This document shows positions 26,870 through 36,179 of a stretch of 64,000 nucleotides of DNA, piece after piece. The DNA is taken from positions 17,933 through 81,932 of the forward strand of contig JAUVAV010000010.1 of NCBI GenBank assembly GCA_030591525.1, given 5' to 3'. Numbering within the stretch: the first letter of the stretch is position 1; every line of letters starts with the position of its first letter. The DNA is from a candidate division FCPU426 bacterium. Its GTDB lineage: Bacteria; Oederibacteriota; JAAXVQ01; JAUVAV01. Made by a program: the position numbers and the translations under genes. The notes beneath the pieces were generated by a model that was not told the origin of the DNA, did no database searches, and saw only the letters and a program-made list of their open reading frames with translations.

Positions 26870-27808
26870 ATGACCAATAAGGTGGCAATTATCGGGGCCG
26901 GTTCAGTCGGGGCTACTTTGGCCTATGCCCTTATGCAAAGCGGAACCGCCAGAGAAATAGTTTTAATCGATTTGAACCGGGAAAAAGCCTGGGGTGAAGC
27001 TATGGATTTGCAGCAAGGAGTGGCTTTTACTCGTCCGGTGAATATCCGGGTTGGTGACTATGGGGATTGCCGGGATGCCGCTGCTGTAATTATCACGGCG
27101 GGCGCTAAACAAAAACCGGGAGAAACGCGGTTGGTCTTAGCCGGCCGCAATGCCCGGATAATGCAAGCCATGATTCCGGAAATTGTTAAGCATGGATTTT
27201 CCGGTGTGTTGGTCATAACTTCTAATCCGGTGGATGTGTTAACGCAATGGGCCTGGAAAATTTCCGGCTTGCCGCGCGAGCGTGTGATGGGATCAGGCAC
27301 GGTGCTGGACAGTGCCCGATTACGCGCCTTGCTGGCCGATCGTTGTAAAATCGATGCCCGAAGCATTCATGCCATGATTGTTGGCGAGCACGGCGATTCG
27401 GAAGTAGCGGCCTGGAGCGCCGCCACCATCGGTGGGGTTGCCATCAGAAAATATTGTGATGCCTGCGGGAAGTGTCCCGCCGGCGAGGAATATCCGAAAT
27501 TATTGGATCAGATAAAAAATGCGGCTTATGAGATTATTAAACGTAAAGGCGCCACCTGCTATGCGGTGGGGTTGGCGCTGGTTCAAATTGTGGAGGCCAT
27601 TCTCAGGGATGAGCATAGAGTATTACCTGTCTCGCATGTTATCAAAAATGTTTATGGTATAAAGGACGTTGCGATATCCTTGCCGGCAGTCGTAGGGCGC
27701 AGTGGTATTGAAAAGGTTATACTGATGGAATTAACCCCGGCGGAGGAAGAAGCTTTGCGGAATTCGGCCGCTATAGTTAAAAACAGTTATGCGGGGCTAG
27801 GAGTTTGA
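26870..27808 (+). CDS. ldh: L-lactate dehydrogenase
   Basis: Interconverts pyruvate and L-lactate with NAD(H). 312 residues from ATG 26870 (GGGG upstream; ATG 26858 is in frame but has no ribosome site). The NAD motif is VAIIGAGSVGATLA. The specificity residue is Gln81 in AGAKQKPGETR, the position that is Gln in lactate and Arg in malate dehydrogenases, so lactate is the likely substrate. The catalytic His176 lies in VGEHGDSE. An unusual Cys pair occurs in CDACGKCPAGEE (near 201-208). The last three residues and the stop codon are supplied by the left end of the MITE at 27797, so the native C-terminus has been altered. Confidence 0.92.
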   Translation: MTNKVAIIGAGSVGATLAYALMQSGTAREIVLIDLNREKAWGEAMDLQQGVAFTRPVNIRVGDYGDCRDAAAVIITAGAKQKPGETRLVLAGRNARIMQAMIPEIVKHGFSGVLVITSNPVDVLTQWAWKISGLPRERVMGSGTVLDSARLRALLADRCKIDARSIHAMIVGEHGDSEVAAWSAATIGGVAIRKYCDACGKCPAGEEYPKLLDQIKNAAYEIIKRKGATCYAVGLALVQIVEAILRDEHRVLPVSHVIKNVYGIKDVAISLPAVVGRSGIEKVILMELTPAEEEALRNSAAIVKNSYAGLGV

Positions 27809-27954
27809 GCATTTAGTCATAGACTAATTGCTCAAACTCCAGAGCAATTGAAAATTGACCAATAGAGCAATAAAAAAACTCAATTGCGGTCTATTTTCTA
27901 TTGTTCAATTGCTCAGAAATTAAAAAAAATCAGACTAAATGCTCAAGCTCCTAG
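27797..27954. mobile_element. MITE-like element with CTAGGAGTTTGAGC ends (copy B)
   Basis: A 158-bp element almost identical to 16829-16984. It has CTAG at both ends and terminal repeats CTAGGAGTTTGAGC and GCTCAAGCTCCTAG. It has inserted into the 3' end of ldh and provides the codons CTA GGA GTT TGA. Confidence 0.9.
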
Positions 27955-28336
27955 GAACTAACTTTCTTCATTACTTGCGTGAGTGGGTCTTCAAACGCTA
28001 GTATATGACCTTACCCCTCCTGCCTCAAATCCCATAGCCGGTGGTTTGAAATTTTTTTGAGATTTTTCCTTAAAGAAGTAGAACGAAATGTCGAAACTCT
28101 ACATATGCGTATCCAAATGTTTTATTCATCCGTTTTTTAAAAAAGGAGGAGGAGAAAATTCCGGAGAAGCCGGGAACTACAGAGTTTCCAGAAAAAAGTA
28201 AGCGATTACTTACGGCGTGCAGTTTAGTGCCGGCTGAGGGAATGCGCATGCAACCGAAAAATGTTCTGTAAAGTTAAAAAGATTTCCCGGTATTTCTGCG
28301 GTGGATTTTAAAAATACGCAAGGAGAAGGAGAAAAA
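27955..28336 (+). other. non-coding stretch upstream of the second beta-barrel gene
   Basis: About 380 bp without a credible frame. It carries two AAAGGAGGAGGAG/AGGAGAAGGAG-like purine runs, the second being the ribosome site of the gene at 28337. No promoter could be chosen with confidence, and no repeat element was recognised. Confidence 0.5.
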
Positions 28337-29947
28337 ATGAAAACATTTTTAGGATTTCTATTCAGCATTGTCATATTGTTTACATCGGGTTCTGCCTTAG
28401 CCATTACCTGGCCGGATAATATAGGCTGGCGAATAGCAACCATGGGCGGAGCCGCTTTGGCCTTCGAAGACGAGACTACTGCCTTGACACTTTTTAATCA
28501 TGAAAATCCCGCTGGAATCGTTTTTGAAAAAAATTTAAATCGAACGGATGGCGGCTTGTCCTATATCAGTAAAAGTGTTTCAGGAGAACTTTGGCCTGGT
28601 ATGACACAAAAAACTGTTACCACCGAAATGGGACTTATTCCTTCGGGTGCGGAATACGGCAGCAGTATCTGCCGGCTGACTGATAATATGTTTCTTAGCT
28701 ATGGCGTGGGCGGCGGCCTTAGCAATATCAACACCACCTTAACTTCACCGGTCGCCACCATCGAAGATACGTTTTCGACCTTGGCTTATTCGGGCCTGGC
28801 ATATTTGGCTTATAAATTCGATTTCGGGCTGGCTTTAGGCGGAGGATTGGCTTATAGCAGAATGACGGGAGGTCCCCAAAGTCTCGATGGCATTTACAAC
28901 CTATATGCCCCTTACGGCGGGAGTACCAGCAAATTTGATCTTTCGGCCGGCAATTTAAATTGGGACCTGGGAGCCGCCTATGTTAAAGAACTCGCGAATG
29001 GCAATTCATTGACTCTGGGTATCCAATGCGGAGCCGATGATGAATTACCCAATCTGGACAATGTCGATCCGACCGATCCGACGAGCCTGGTAGGGGCCCA
29101 GGGTGATTTTGACATGATTTTGGATTTGGAAGGAACCATTCCTCTGTTCGGAGACAGCTCTGGCAAAACCAGGCTCACACCTTCACCCTTAAAAGTCGGA
29201 GGCGAAGCCATCTTTAATCTGGGAACCATGCTGGAAGCCGGTTTGCTGTTCGATTATAAAATGCGCGAGCTCAATTACAAGGAAGAGGCAAATGGCTCTG
29301 TGACTGCAGATTTCAAAATATTTAGCGAAAGCGGTCTCGGCTTAACCCCCGTGGTCCGGGCCAAGCTTCAACTGGGAGAGGATCTCCATCTCCTTCCGGG
29401 CGCAATGTTTACCACGTGGGGAAGCGGAATTCAGGATAGCTACACCATTTATCTCGCGACAAATGAAACTTTTAAAGACGCAAGCACTACGATAAACCAC
29501 AGCACTTTTGCCCTTGGGCTGGGCGTACAGGCCTTGGGCAAGAAGCTTCAGGCTGGTTTGCAGTATGCATTTGCTGCCAACACGGCCACGACCTCCAGCT
29601 TCAATCCGGATGGCAGTTCAGCCGGCCCGGACACGGACGTTGATAGCGGTTTGAGCAAGCTCCAAGGCGGTGCGGAATACTGGCTTCTTCCCATTTTTGC
29701 CCTCCGTGCCGGGTATGCCATATTAACCGATACCCTCAAAGAGGGCGCTCTGAATCCCTCGGGTGATCCGGTTGATTTGAGGTCCCTGGACAACCGTATA
29801 ACCTTTGGTCTGGGTTTGGCAATACCCGACGGCCTGGCAGCCGATCTTCTCGTCAAGTTGGATACTATCACGCAGGAACCGAAACCCGATCCCGTGGCGA
29901 CCCATAATGTTACGGATATTTCGCTGGGGCTTCATTTGCCTTTCTAG
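28337..29947 (+). CDS. outer-membrane beta-barrel protein, function unknown
   Basis: About 536 residues from ATG 28337 (AGGAGAAGGAG upstream). The signal peptide ends near SGSALA (about residue 22). The mature start, GWRIATMGGAALAFEDETTALT and HENPAGIVFE, has the PorV/FadL-like pattern of a small-residue loop followed by NPAG, but the Trp of WNPAGL is missing. Amphipathic strands with Gly/Tyr turns continue to the end, SLGLHLPF, with a terminal Phe. It resembles the barrel at 9353 in organisation and likewise heads a block of secreted-protein genes. It may be a transporter or a distant PorV relative. Confidence 0.7.
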   Translation: MKTFLGFLFSIVILFTSGSALAITWPDNIGWRIATMGGAALAFEDETTALTLFNHENPAGIVFEKNLNRTDGGLSYISKSVSGELWPGMTQKTVTTEMGLIPSGAEYGSSICRLTDNMFLSYGVGGGLSNINTTLTSPVATIEDTFSTLAYSGLAYLAYKFDFGLALGGGLAYSRMTGGPQSLDGIYNLYAPYGGSTSKFDLSAGNLNWDLGAAYVKELANGNSLTLGIQCGADDELPNLDNVDPTDPTSLVGAQGDFDMILDLEGTIPLFGDSSGKTRLTPSPLKVGGEAIFNLGTMLEAGLLFDYKMRELNYKEEANGSVTADFKIFSESGLGLTPVVRAKLQLGEDLHLLPGAMFTTWGSGIQDSYTIYLATNETFKDASTTINHSTFALGLGVQALGKKLQAGLQYAFAANTATTSSFNPDGSSAGPDTDVDSGLSKLQGGAEYWLLPIFALRAGYAILTDTLKEGALNPSGDPVDLRSLDNRITFGLGLAIPDGLAADLLVKLDTITQEPKPDPVATHNVTDISLGLHLPF

Positions 29948-30027
29948 CCGGTTTAGAGTATAACTATTTTGTGTTGCGCAAACGAGTTCGAATGCAAATA
30001 GGGTTCACTCCTCCGGAAGCCTGAAGT

Positions 30028-30179
30028 GAGGGACATGGCGAACTATTGATTCTGCTGCAAAACCCTTTTGCTGTCTTTGCGAGGAGCGGCAGCGACGAAG
30101 CAATCCCGGTTTTATAAGGATGAAATCAGCTTGCCGCGCCCGCAATGACAATATAGTTAAATAGTTAACCATGTCCTCT
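30028..30179. mobile_element. nested inverted-repeat element (GATTCTG family inside GGACATGG ends)
   Basis: The outer arms GAGGGACATGGCGAACTAT and ATAGTTAACCATGTCCTC are inverted copies. Inside is a GATTCTGCTGCAAAACCC element (from 30048) with the GCGAGGAGCG...GCAATGACA core seen again at 57726-57867, but here the right GATTCTG end is missing. It lies just before the beta-helix gene at 30209. Confidence 0.7.
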
Positions 30180-30208
30180 ATGTTACTGATTAATTTTTCA
30201 AAGAGCTA

Positions 30209-32260
30209 ATGTGGACAAAAATGAAAACAAAACTATTTTATTACTTGGTTATTTTATTGTTTGCTGGGGTGGGGGTGGTGAATGCTGCTGGGGTCATTCC
30301 AGAGATGGATTTGATCACAAGTTATTCATCTACTGGCGGAACTCCTCAATTTAAAGATAATGACCAAGACCTAATCTATAAAATAGACCAAGGAGATGAG
30401 ATTGCTTTTACTATAACTACTACCCAACCGAATTTAAATTATCGCTGGCATGTAATCAAAGGGAGCGAAGTTTTGGCTGCTTTAACCGCAGGAACCACTT
30501 TTGCCTGGACTGTCCCAATCGAAAAATCTACTTGGAAAATATATGTTGAAGTAACACTCGAAAATGAGATGAATGATATTATAGGAAGAGATTATTTGAA
30601 TTGGTCGATTACGACCTCTGACCTTATAATCGTAACTTGTGGTGAATCAATCCAAAATGCAATAAACTCCCTTCCTCCGGAAGGCGGTATAGTAGAACTT
30701 GGAACGGGAATACATGCCCCGACTTCTTCTACCCAAATCATCAACCGAACTAATATAACAATAAGAGGAGCAGGTGCAACCAGAGAAGAGACAGAGATAA
30801 AATATGGCGCACCCCGGCCTACATTTCATACATTTTATATAACAAACGCTCAAGGCATCACCATAGAAAATATGTATATTCACTCGACGGATACGAGTTA
30901 TTTATCTAAAACTGATGGAGATGCAATAGCTATTAGCCCCCCCTTAGCTGATAGTATAACAATATCAGATATAAAGGTTGAATGGATGTGTGCGGGAGTG
31001 CATACATACAGTATCGTGGGTTGGGATTGGCCGGAAGAAAGTCAATGGACTCAAAATTTAACCATAGAAAATTGTTTGTTCTTAAATTGCAGAGATGGAA
31101 TAACTTGGTGGACTACTCGTAATAGTAAAGTGACGAATTGTGAAATAAGCTATATTCGAAGTTGGCCGGGTATCAACCTGAATCGGGTGAATCAACATCA
31201 CGTATTTGAAAATAATACTATACATTCCAATTCATACACAGGGATATATGGATATAGTTCGTGTTCTGATATTACAATTAGGAATAATATGATATATGGC
31301 AATAAGGGAGGTGTGCTTTTTTATACGTCAACCATCAATTCAGTAATAGAAAACAATGAAATTAAAAACAATCGCGCCGATGGCGGAGTGACATTATATT
31401 CTAGCGGTGGATACTCCCCGGGCAATATTGTCATCAAGAATAACAGAATCTTTAGCAATTCGGGCAATGGGATCAGGATTTACTATGACGGCCTTGATCC
31501 AGGAGTTCGCATATTCTCTATTATCAACAATGTTATCTGCGGCAATAATTTGGACGGGATAGATCAGAGCGTCTTATCTTCTACCACGACGGTTATAAAC
31601 AATATTATTGCCAATAATTCTCAATATGGCATACATAGAACACAGGGTACTATAATCGATACGTATAATAATGTTTGGAATAATGCAGCCGGCAACTATA
31701 ATGGCATCACTATCGGAACCGGTGATATATCTATAGATCCTTTGTTTGCAGACTCATCAAACTATGATTTCCACCTGAAAAGCACTACGGGAAGATGGGA
31801 TGGAACTACCTGGGTTATTGATTCTAATCACAGCCCCTGCATAGATGCTGGTGACCCTTCTTCAGATTATTCCCATGAACCTGATTATCCTAATGGACAA
31901 ATTAACCTGGGCGCTTACGGGGATACCGCCGAGGCTTCCAAAAGTAGTTTTGCCTTTGGGTCCCCAACACCGCCGGAAGATTTACCCAAGGAGAGCAGGA
32001 TAATAATAAACGTTTATCCTAATCCTTATGTAAAAGGGAAAAGTGCACAAGAGAAAATAAATTTTGGCAATTTATCTAAAGCCGCAGAAATAAAAATATA
32101 TAGTGTGGCCGGTGAATTGATAAAAGAAATAAAGCATAAAGATATAGCTGACGGAGGTAGTGAAGAATGGGACATATCGGGAATATCGAGCGGGGTTTAT
32201 ATGTATACCATTATTTCGCCTGCTAACCAGGAGATTGGCAAGCTGAGTATAATCAAGTAA
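30209..32260 (+). CDS. secreted right-handed beta-helix protein with Ig-like N-domain and sorting domain
   Basis: 683 residues. Signal peptide about 1-27 (VGVVNAAG). About 28-140 is an Ig-like domain (AFTITTTQPNLNYRWHV, TFAWTVPIEKSTWKIYVE) homologous to that of the 20533 protein. About 145-560 consists of PbH1 parallel beta-helix turns, opening with CGESIQNAINSLPPEGGIVEL and continuing with N-x-I/V-x-N-N ladders such as NSVIENNEIKNN. This fold is used by polysaccharide lyases and glycan-binding proteins, but no catalytic triad is visible. From 597 the sorting module (VYPNPYVKGKSAQEKINF, EWDISGISSGVYMY) ends KLSIIK. The gene is AT-richer than the leu genes. Confidence 0.82.
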   Translation: MWTKMKTKLFYYLVILLFAGVGVVNAAGVIPEMDLITSYSSTGGTPQFKDNDQDLIYKIDQGDEIAFTITTTQPNLNYRWHVIKGSEVLAALTAGTTFAWTVPIEKSTWKIYVEVTLENEMNDIIGRDYLNWSITTSDLIIVTCGESIQNAINSLPPEGGIVELGTGIHAPTSSTQIINRTNITIRGAGATREETEIKYGAPRPTFHTFYITNAQGITIENMYIHSTDTSYLSKTDGDAIAISPPLADSITISDIKVEWMCAGVHTYSIVGWDWPEESQWTQNLTIENCLFLNCRDGITWWTTRNSKVTNCEISYIRSWPGINLNRVNQHHVFENNTIHSNSYTGIYGYSSCSDITIRNNMIYGNKGGVLFYTSTINSVIENNEIKNNRADGGVTLYSSGGYSPGNIVIKNNRIFSNSGNGIRIYYDGLDPGVRIFSIINNVICGNNLDGIDQSVLSSTTTVINNIIANNSQYGIHRTQGTIIDTYNNVWNNAAGNYNGITIGTGDISIDPLFADSSNYDFHLKSTTGRWDGTTWVIDSNHSPCIDAGDPSSDYSHEPDYPNGQINLGAYGDTAEASKSSFAFGSPTPPEDLPKESRIIINVYPNPYVKGKSAQEKINFGNLSKAAEIKIYSVAGELIKEIKHKDIADGGSEEWDISGISSGVYMYTIISPANQEIGKLSIIK

Positions 32261-32302
32261 GAGAAAATCGAGACAAAGTGCGGTAAGCAGCGGGATATAT
32301 TT

Positions 32303-32646
32303 ATGATATTAAAGCATCAACCAGCAGTCGGCAAAACAGTCCTTAAAGCAATGCGCAAACAAGTGAAAATAAAATGGAAATTACACTTGCATTCAGAAAC
32401 AAGCTTGATAGGCCTGGCTGAAAAGTACAACGCTGTAGCCAGAGGATGGATTTAGTATTATAGTAAGTTTTACATTACTGAAATGATTGGTCTTGCAAAC
32501 TATCTTAATTTAAGATTGGTTAAATGGGCAAGGCGCCAGTACCAAAGCATCAAGAGACACAAGAAAAGAGCGTGCGATTGGCTGAGACGGGTTTTTCGGG
32601 CAAATCCGAATTTATTTGAATATTGCCAAGGGTTTAAGGTGGGCTA
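32303..32646 (+). pseudogene. group II intron maturase/reverse transcriptase, C-terminal relic
   Basis: One frame reads the thumb/domain X and end of a group II intron-encoded protein: PAVGKTVLKAMRKQVKIKW, SLIGLAEKYNAVARGWI, a TAG stop, YYSKFYITEMIG, LVKWARRQYQSIKRHKKRA, NPNLFEYCQGFKVG, stop. The family pattern is RGWI-N/Q-YYGKF, so the TAG (at about 32453) most likely replaces a Gln or Asn codon. The whole polymerase domain is missing upstream. The gene cannot be functional. The intron RNA end follows directly (32651-32716). Confidence 0.85.
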
Positions 32647-32650
32647 ATGG

Positions 32651-32724
32651 GAGCGGTGTGAATCGCGGGGTTCCCGCACCGTTCTACGAGCGGCTAAAGG
32701 AGAAGTTCCTTTGGTCGACTCACC
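32651..32724 (+). ncRNA. group II intron domains V and VI (3' end of relic intron)
   Basis: 32651-32684 folds as a 34-nt domain V: GAGCGGTGT pairs with GCACCGTTC over 9 bp, a two-base bulge (CC) interrupts the 3' side, then GAATC pairs with GGTTC under a four-base loop. The catalytic AGC triad lies at 32652-32654. 32692-32716 folds as a domain VI stem (GGCTAAAGGA with TCCTTTGGTC). The 3' splice site would lie at about 32718-32724. Together with the maturase relic this identifies the 3' end of a group II intron whose 5' part is gone. Confidence 0.75.
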
Positions 32725-32858
32725 TCAGTCGGAGCGCTCAATTATTTCCTTGCGGTTTTTCAAGAGTTGGAGAGACTTTTTCAGTACTGCCGATTTGGTA
32801 AATATCACATTCATTCGCTTAGATGGGGTGAAGAATAAATCAGGCGTAAGGCAACAGG
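32725..32858 (+). other. non-coding stretch after the intron relic
   Basis: Contains no credible frame. It would be the 3' exon side of the lost intron and the leader of the propeller gene at 32859. No clear promoter is seen. Confidence 0.4.
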
Positions 32859-35800
32859 ATGAATAAAACCATATTGAATTCCATATTGCTCCCTCTTTTT
32901 ATTTTCGTTCCACTCTCGCTTGCTCAAGGGGGGTGGGTCCAGGATGGCGGGATTTTAAATGTGGATACAAACCAATCCGGAACTGATCCCAGTATTGCCA
33001 TGACCAATGGTACGCCGTATGTCACTTGGCGGGAGCCCAGCGGTTCTCAACCTCAAATTTTTGTTAAGCATTACAATGGCAGTAGTTGGATCCCGGACGG
33101 CGGGAGCCTGAATGTGAATACGGGCGTGACTGCGGCAGAGCCCCATATTGCCATCTATAATACTACACCGTATGTGGCTTTCTGGGAAGTTGATATCGTT
33201 GCCGGTGGAAATCAAATCTATGTTAAGCATTATAATGGCAACAGTTGGGTCCAGGACAATGGGAGCTTGAATGTCAATACGGGCCGTAATGGTTACCAGC
33301 CTTGCATAGCATTTTCCAATAGTGCGCCGTATGTGGCTTGGGAGGAAACCAATGGTGTTAAAAGTCAAATTTATGTCAGGCATTACAATGGCAGTAGTTG
33401 GATCCCGGACGGCGGGAGTCTGAATGTTAATACCAGCCAGGATGCATTTCGTCCCAGCATAGCTATTTTAAATGATACGCCGTACGTAACCTGGTATGAA
33501 TCCGATGGCACTCGCTATCAAATCTATGTGAAGCATTACAATGGCAGCAGTTGGATTCAGGACGGCGGGAGTCTGAATATCAACACCGGCCAGCACGCAT
33601 ATTATCCTGTCATAGTTAAGTCAAATAGTACGCCCTATGTAACCTGGCGGGAATACTTTAACTCTAAAACGCACATCTTTGTGAAGCATTGGAATGGCGT
33701 TGACTGGGACCAGGATGGAGCGGGAAGTTTGAATGTTAACGCAAATCAAGGTACCAATACTCCTGATATGGCGGTTTACAATGGCACACCGTACGCAAGC
33801 TGGATAGAATGGAACGGAACGAACTATCAAATCTATGTGAAGCATTACAATGGCAGCACTTGGATTCAGGACGGCGGGGGTTTGAACGTGAATATGGACC
33901 GGGATGTCTATGGCCCCAGCATCGCGAATTCAAATGGAATTCCGTATGTAAGCTGGTATGAAGGTAATGGTTCTAAATATCAAGTTTATGTCAAGCATTA
34001 TGAGGTTCCAGCCACTTCAACAAATACGCCGACCATGACCCCGACTGGGACTCCGACCGACACGCCGACCAGTACGCCCAGCGCCACTCCGACGGATACT
34101 CCGGAGGAAGATACCCCGACTGATACGCCCACCAACACCCCGACGTGCACATCAACAGACACACCGACTGCTACGGCTACGCCGACCAATACCCCAACCG
34201 GTACGCCTACGTATACGCTGACCCATACGCCCAGCGCCACTCCGACCGACACTCCGGAGGAAGATACCCCGACATGCACACCAACAGACACACCGACTGC
34301 TACGGCTACGCCGACCAATACCCCGACCGGTACTCCGACTGACACGCCGACCCATACGCCCAGCGCCACTCCGACCGACACTCCGAGTGAGGATACTCCC
34401 ACGGATACCCCGACCTCAACCCCGACTTATACAGCAACGCCCACGGCTACGCCGACGTGGACTTCAACGGGTACACCTACCGAGACCCCGACGTATACCA
34501 TGACCCCGACTGATACGCCCACCAACACCCCGACGTGCACACCAACAGACACACCGACTGCTACGGCTACGCCGACCATGACCTCAACCGGTACGCCTAC
34601 GTATACGCTGACCCACACGCCCAGCGCCACTCCGACCGACACTCCGGAGGAAGATACTCCGACCGATACCCCGACCTCAAGCCCGACTTATACTGCAACG
34701 CCCACGGCTACGCTGACACGGACTTCAACGGGAACGCCCACCAATACCCCGACCCGTACTCTGACCGACACGCCGACCCATACGCCCAGCGCCACTCCGA
34801 CCGACACTCCGAGTGAGGATACCCCCACGGATACCCCGACCTCAACCCCGACTTATACAGCAACGCCCACGGCTACGCCGACGTGGACTTCAACGGGTAC
34901 ACCTACCGAGACCCCGACTGATACGCCCACCAACACCCCGACATGCACACCAACAGACACAGCGACTGCTACGGTTACGCTGACCATGACCCTGACCGGG
35001 ACACCGACTGACACGCCGACCCATACGCCCAGCGCCACTCCGACTGACACACCGAGTGAGGATACTCCCACGAATACCCCGACCTCAAGCCCGACTTATA
35101 CTGCAACGCCCACGGCTACGCTGACACGGACTTCAACGGGAACGCCCACCAATACTCCGACGTATACCATGACCCCGACCGATACGTCCACCGGTACCCC
35201 AACGTGCACACCAACAGACACAGCGACTGCTACGGCTACGCCGACCAATACCCCAACCGGTACGCCTACGTATACTCCGACCAGTACGCCCAGCGCCACT
35301 CCGACGGATACTCCGAGTGACGATACTCCCACGGATACCCCGACCTCAAGCCCGACTTATACCGCAACGCCCACGGCTACGCCGACCGTAACCGGGACCT
35401 ATACCCTAACTTCAACCAGTACGGCAACATCTACGAGTACACCGGGAGATACGGTTACCTTTACGAAGACTCCCACGGCTACCCCGACCCTTACCGTAAC
35501 TCCGACCTCTACGCGTACCCCGACGATAACCACCACTTTTACAATAATGCCTACTTTTACGATATCGCCTACCAGTACCATAACTCCTACCATTACGCAG
35601 ACCGCGACTCCCTCGCTTACGGTTACCCCTCCATTCACGGATAGAATATTTTTTGAGACTCATTTGGAAACCAAGGTAATTACTCCCTATGGCAAGGATT
35701 ACCGAACGCTGAGAATTTATTTCAAGTCCCTGGAGTCTGAACAAAATATCCAGGTCCGGATTTTCACCTTGCATAATCAAGAAGTAAAAAAACTGGATAT

Positions 35801-35936
35801 TCAAAATTTGGGGGATAGATATCTGGCGGAATGGGATGGCCGGGATCAAAACAATCAAATCAAGCAGGGGATATATATGTACCAGATAGAGATCCGGAGA
35901 AAAGCCTATAACGGTACTTTTGTAATTGCCAAATAA
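32859..35936 (+). CDS. seven-bladed propeller surface protein on a long Thr-Pro stalk
   Basis: 1025 residues. Signal peptide about 1-22. Residues 24-384 hold seven units of about 55 residues ([22 protein letters not shown], with PYVTWYE in the middle); the first unit begins with the closing strand, as in a circularly closed seven-bladed propeller. Residues 385-925 are an almost pure Thr-Pro linker ([18 protein letters not shown]) with periodic acidic EEDTP or SEDTP blocks, likely an extended, perhaps glycosylated stalk. Residues 926-1025 ([34 protein letters not shown], ending VIAK) form a C-terminal module shared with the remnant at 8237. Probable adhesin-like protein; the ligand is unknown. 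Confidence 0.8.
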   Translation: MNKTILNSILLPLFIFVPLSLAQGGWVQDGGILNVDTNQSGTDPSIAMTNGTPYVTWREPSGSQPQIFVKHYNGSSWIPDGGSLNVNTGVTAAEPHIAIYNTTPYVAFWEVDIVAGGNQIYVKHYNGNSWVQDNGSLNVNTGRNGYQPCIAFSNSAPYVAWEETNGVKSQIYVRHYNGSSWIPDGGSLNVNTSQDAFRPSIAILNDTPYVTWYESDGTRYQIYVKHYNGSSWIQDGGSLNINTGQHAYYPVIVKSNSTPYVTWREYFNSKTHIFVKHWNGVDWDQDGAGSLNVNANQGTNTPDMAVYNGTPYASWIEWNGTNYQIYVKHYNGSTWIQDGGGLNVNMDRDVYGPSIANSNGIPYVSWYEGNGSKYQVYVKHYEVPATSTNTPTMTPTGTPTDTPTSTPSATPTDTPEEDTPTDTPTNTPTCTSTDTPTATATPTNTPTGTPTYTLTHTPSATPTDTPEEDTPTCTPTDTPTATATPTNTPTGTPTDTPTHTPSATPTDTPSEDTPTDTPTSTPTYTATPTATPTWTSTGTPTETPTYTMTPTDTPTNTPTCTPTDTPTATATPTMTSTGTPTYTLTHTPSATPTDTPEEDTPTDTPTSSPTYTATPTATLTRTSTGTPTNTPTRTLTDTPTHTPSATPTDTPSEDTPTDTPTSTPTYTATPTATPTWTSTGTPTETPTDTPTNTPTCTPTDTATATVTLTMTLTGTPTDTPTHTPSATPTDTPSEDTPTNTPTSSPTYTATPTATLTRTSTGTPTNTPTYTMTPTDTSTGTPTCTPTDTATATATPTNTPTGTPTYTPTSTPSATPTDTPSDDTPTDTPTSSPTYTATPTATPTVTGTYTLTSTSTATSTSTPGDTVTFTKTPTATPTLTVTPTSTRTPTITTTFTIMPTFTISPTSTITPTITQTATPSLTVTPPFTDRIFFETHLETKVITPYGKDYRTLRIYFKSLESEQNIQVRIFTLHNQEVKKLDIQNLGDRYLAEWDGRDQNNQIKQGIYMYQIEIRRKAYNGTFVIAK
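34012..35640 (+). repeat. Thr-Pro-coding tandem repeat array
   Basis: About 1.6 kb of degenerate 6- and 12-base repeats (CCGACN, ACNCC) organised into higher-order blocks of about 150-250 bp that recur with few changes, for example the [25 protein letters not shown] and [21 protein letters not shown] groups. It lies inside the coding frame; opposite-strand open frames here (Val-Gly-Val repeats) are by-products of the repeat. Confidence 0.95.
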
Positions 35937-35975
35937 AAAAGCTCTTTTTCGGCATAATACATTAGCCGTACGTTA

Positions 35976-36058
35976 ATTGGGTTATCCCGGATTTGACAGA
36001 CACCTCCCTGTCTGTTGTCTCCATTTTTAGGTGTCTGTCAAACCCGGGATAACCCAAT
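35976..36058. repeat. long hairpin, 30-bp inverted repeat
   Basis: ATTGGGTTATCCCGGATTTG...CACCT (35976-36005) and its complement (36029-36058) differ at one base and flank a 23-base loop. It lies 39 bp after the propeller gene and may serve as its terminator, or be a small mobile palindrome. Confidence 0.85.
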
Positions 36059-36179
36059 AACCATTCACCCAATTTGCCTTGCATACTAATATATACAGTT
36101 TTATAATATGAAGGTAGCCAGCGGAGGTTAGGTCGATATATGTTCGTAATTTGCCTGCGTAGACTTGTGCTCATAAATA

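Noticed and set aside
26858-27808. Malate dehydrogenase
   Set aside because: The specificity residue is Gln81 in AKQKPGETR, the lactate dehydrogenase pattern, not Arg as in malate dehydrogenases.
32451-32456. TAG in the maturase relic read as a recoded amber codon
   Set aside because: All intact genes in the window use TAG normally as a stop (for example leuC and asd), and the maturase is truncated anyway, so decay is the simpler reading.
33998-35638. Long minus-strand open frames coding Val-Gly-Val-Ala repeats
   Set aside because: They are the complement of the Thr-Pro array, which has few stop codons in any frame. They lack ribosome sites and non-repetitive content.
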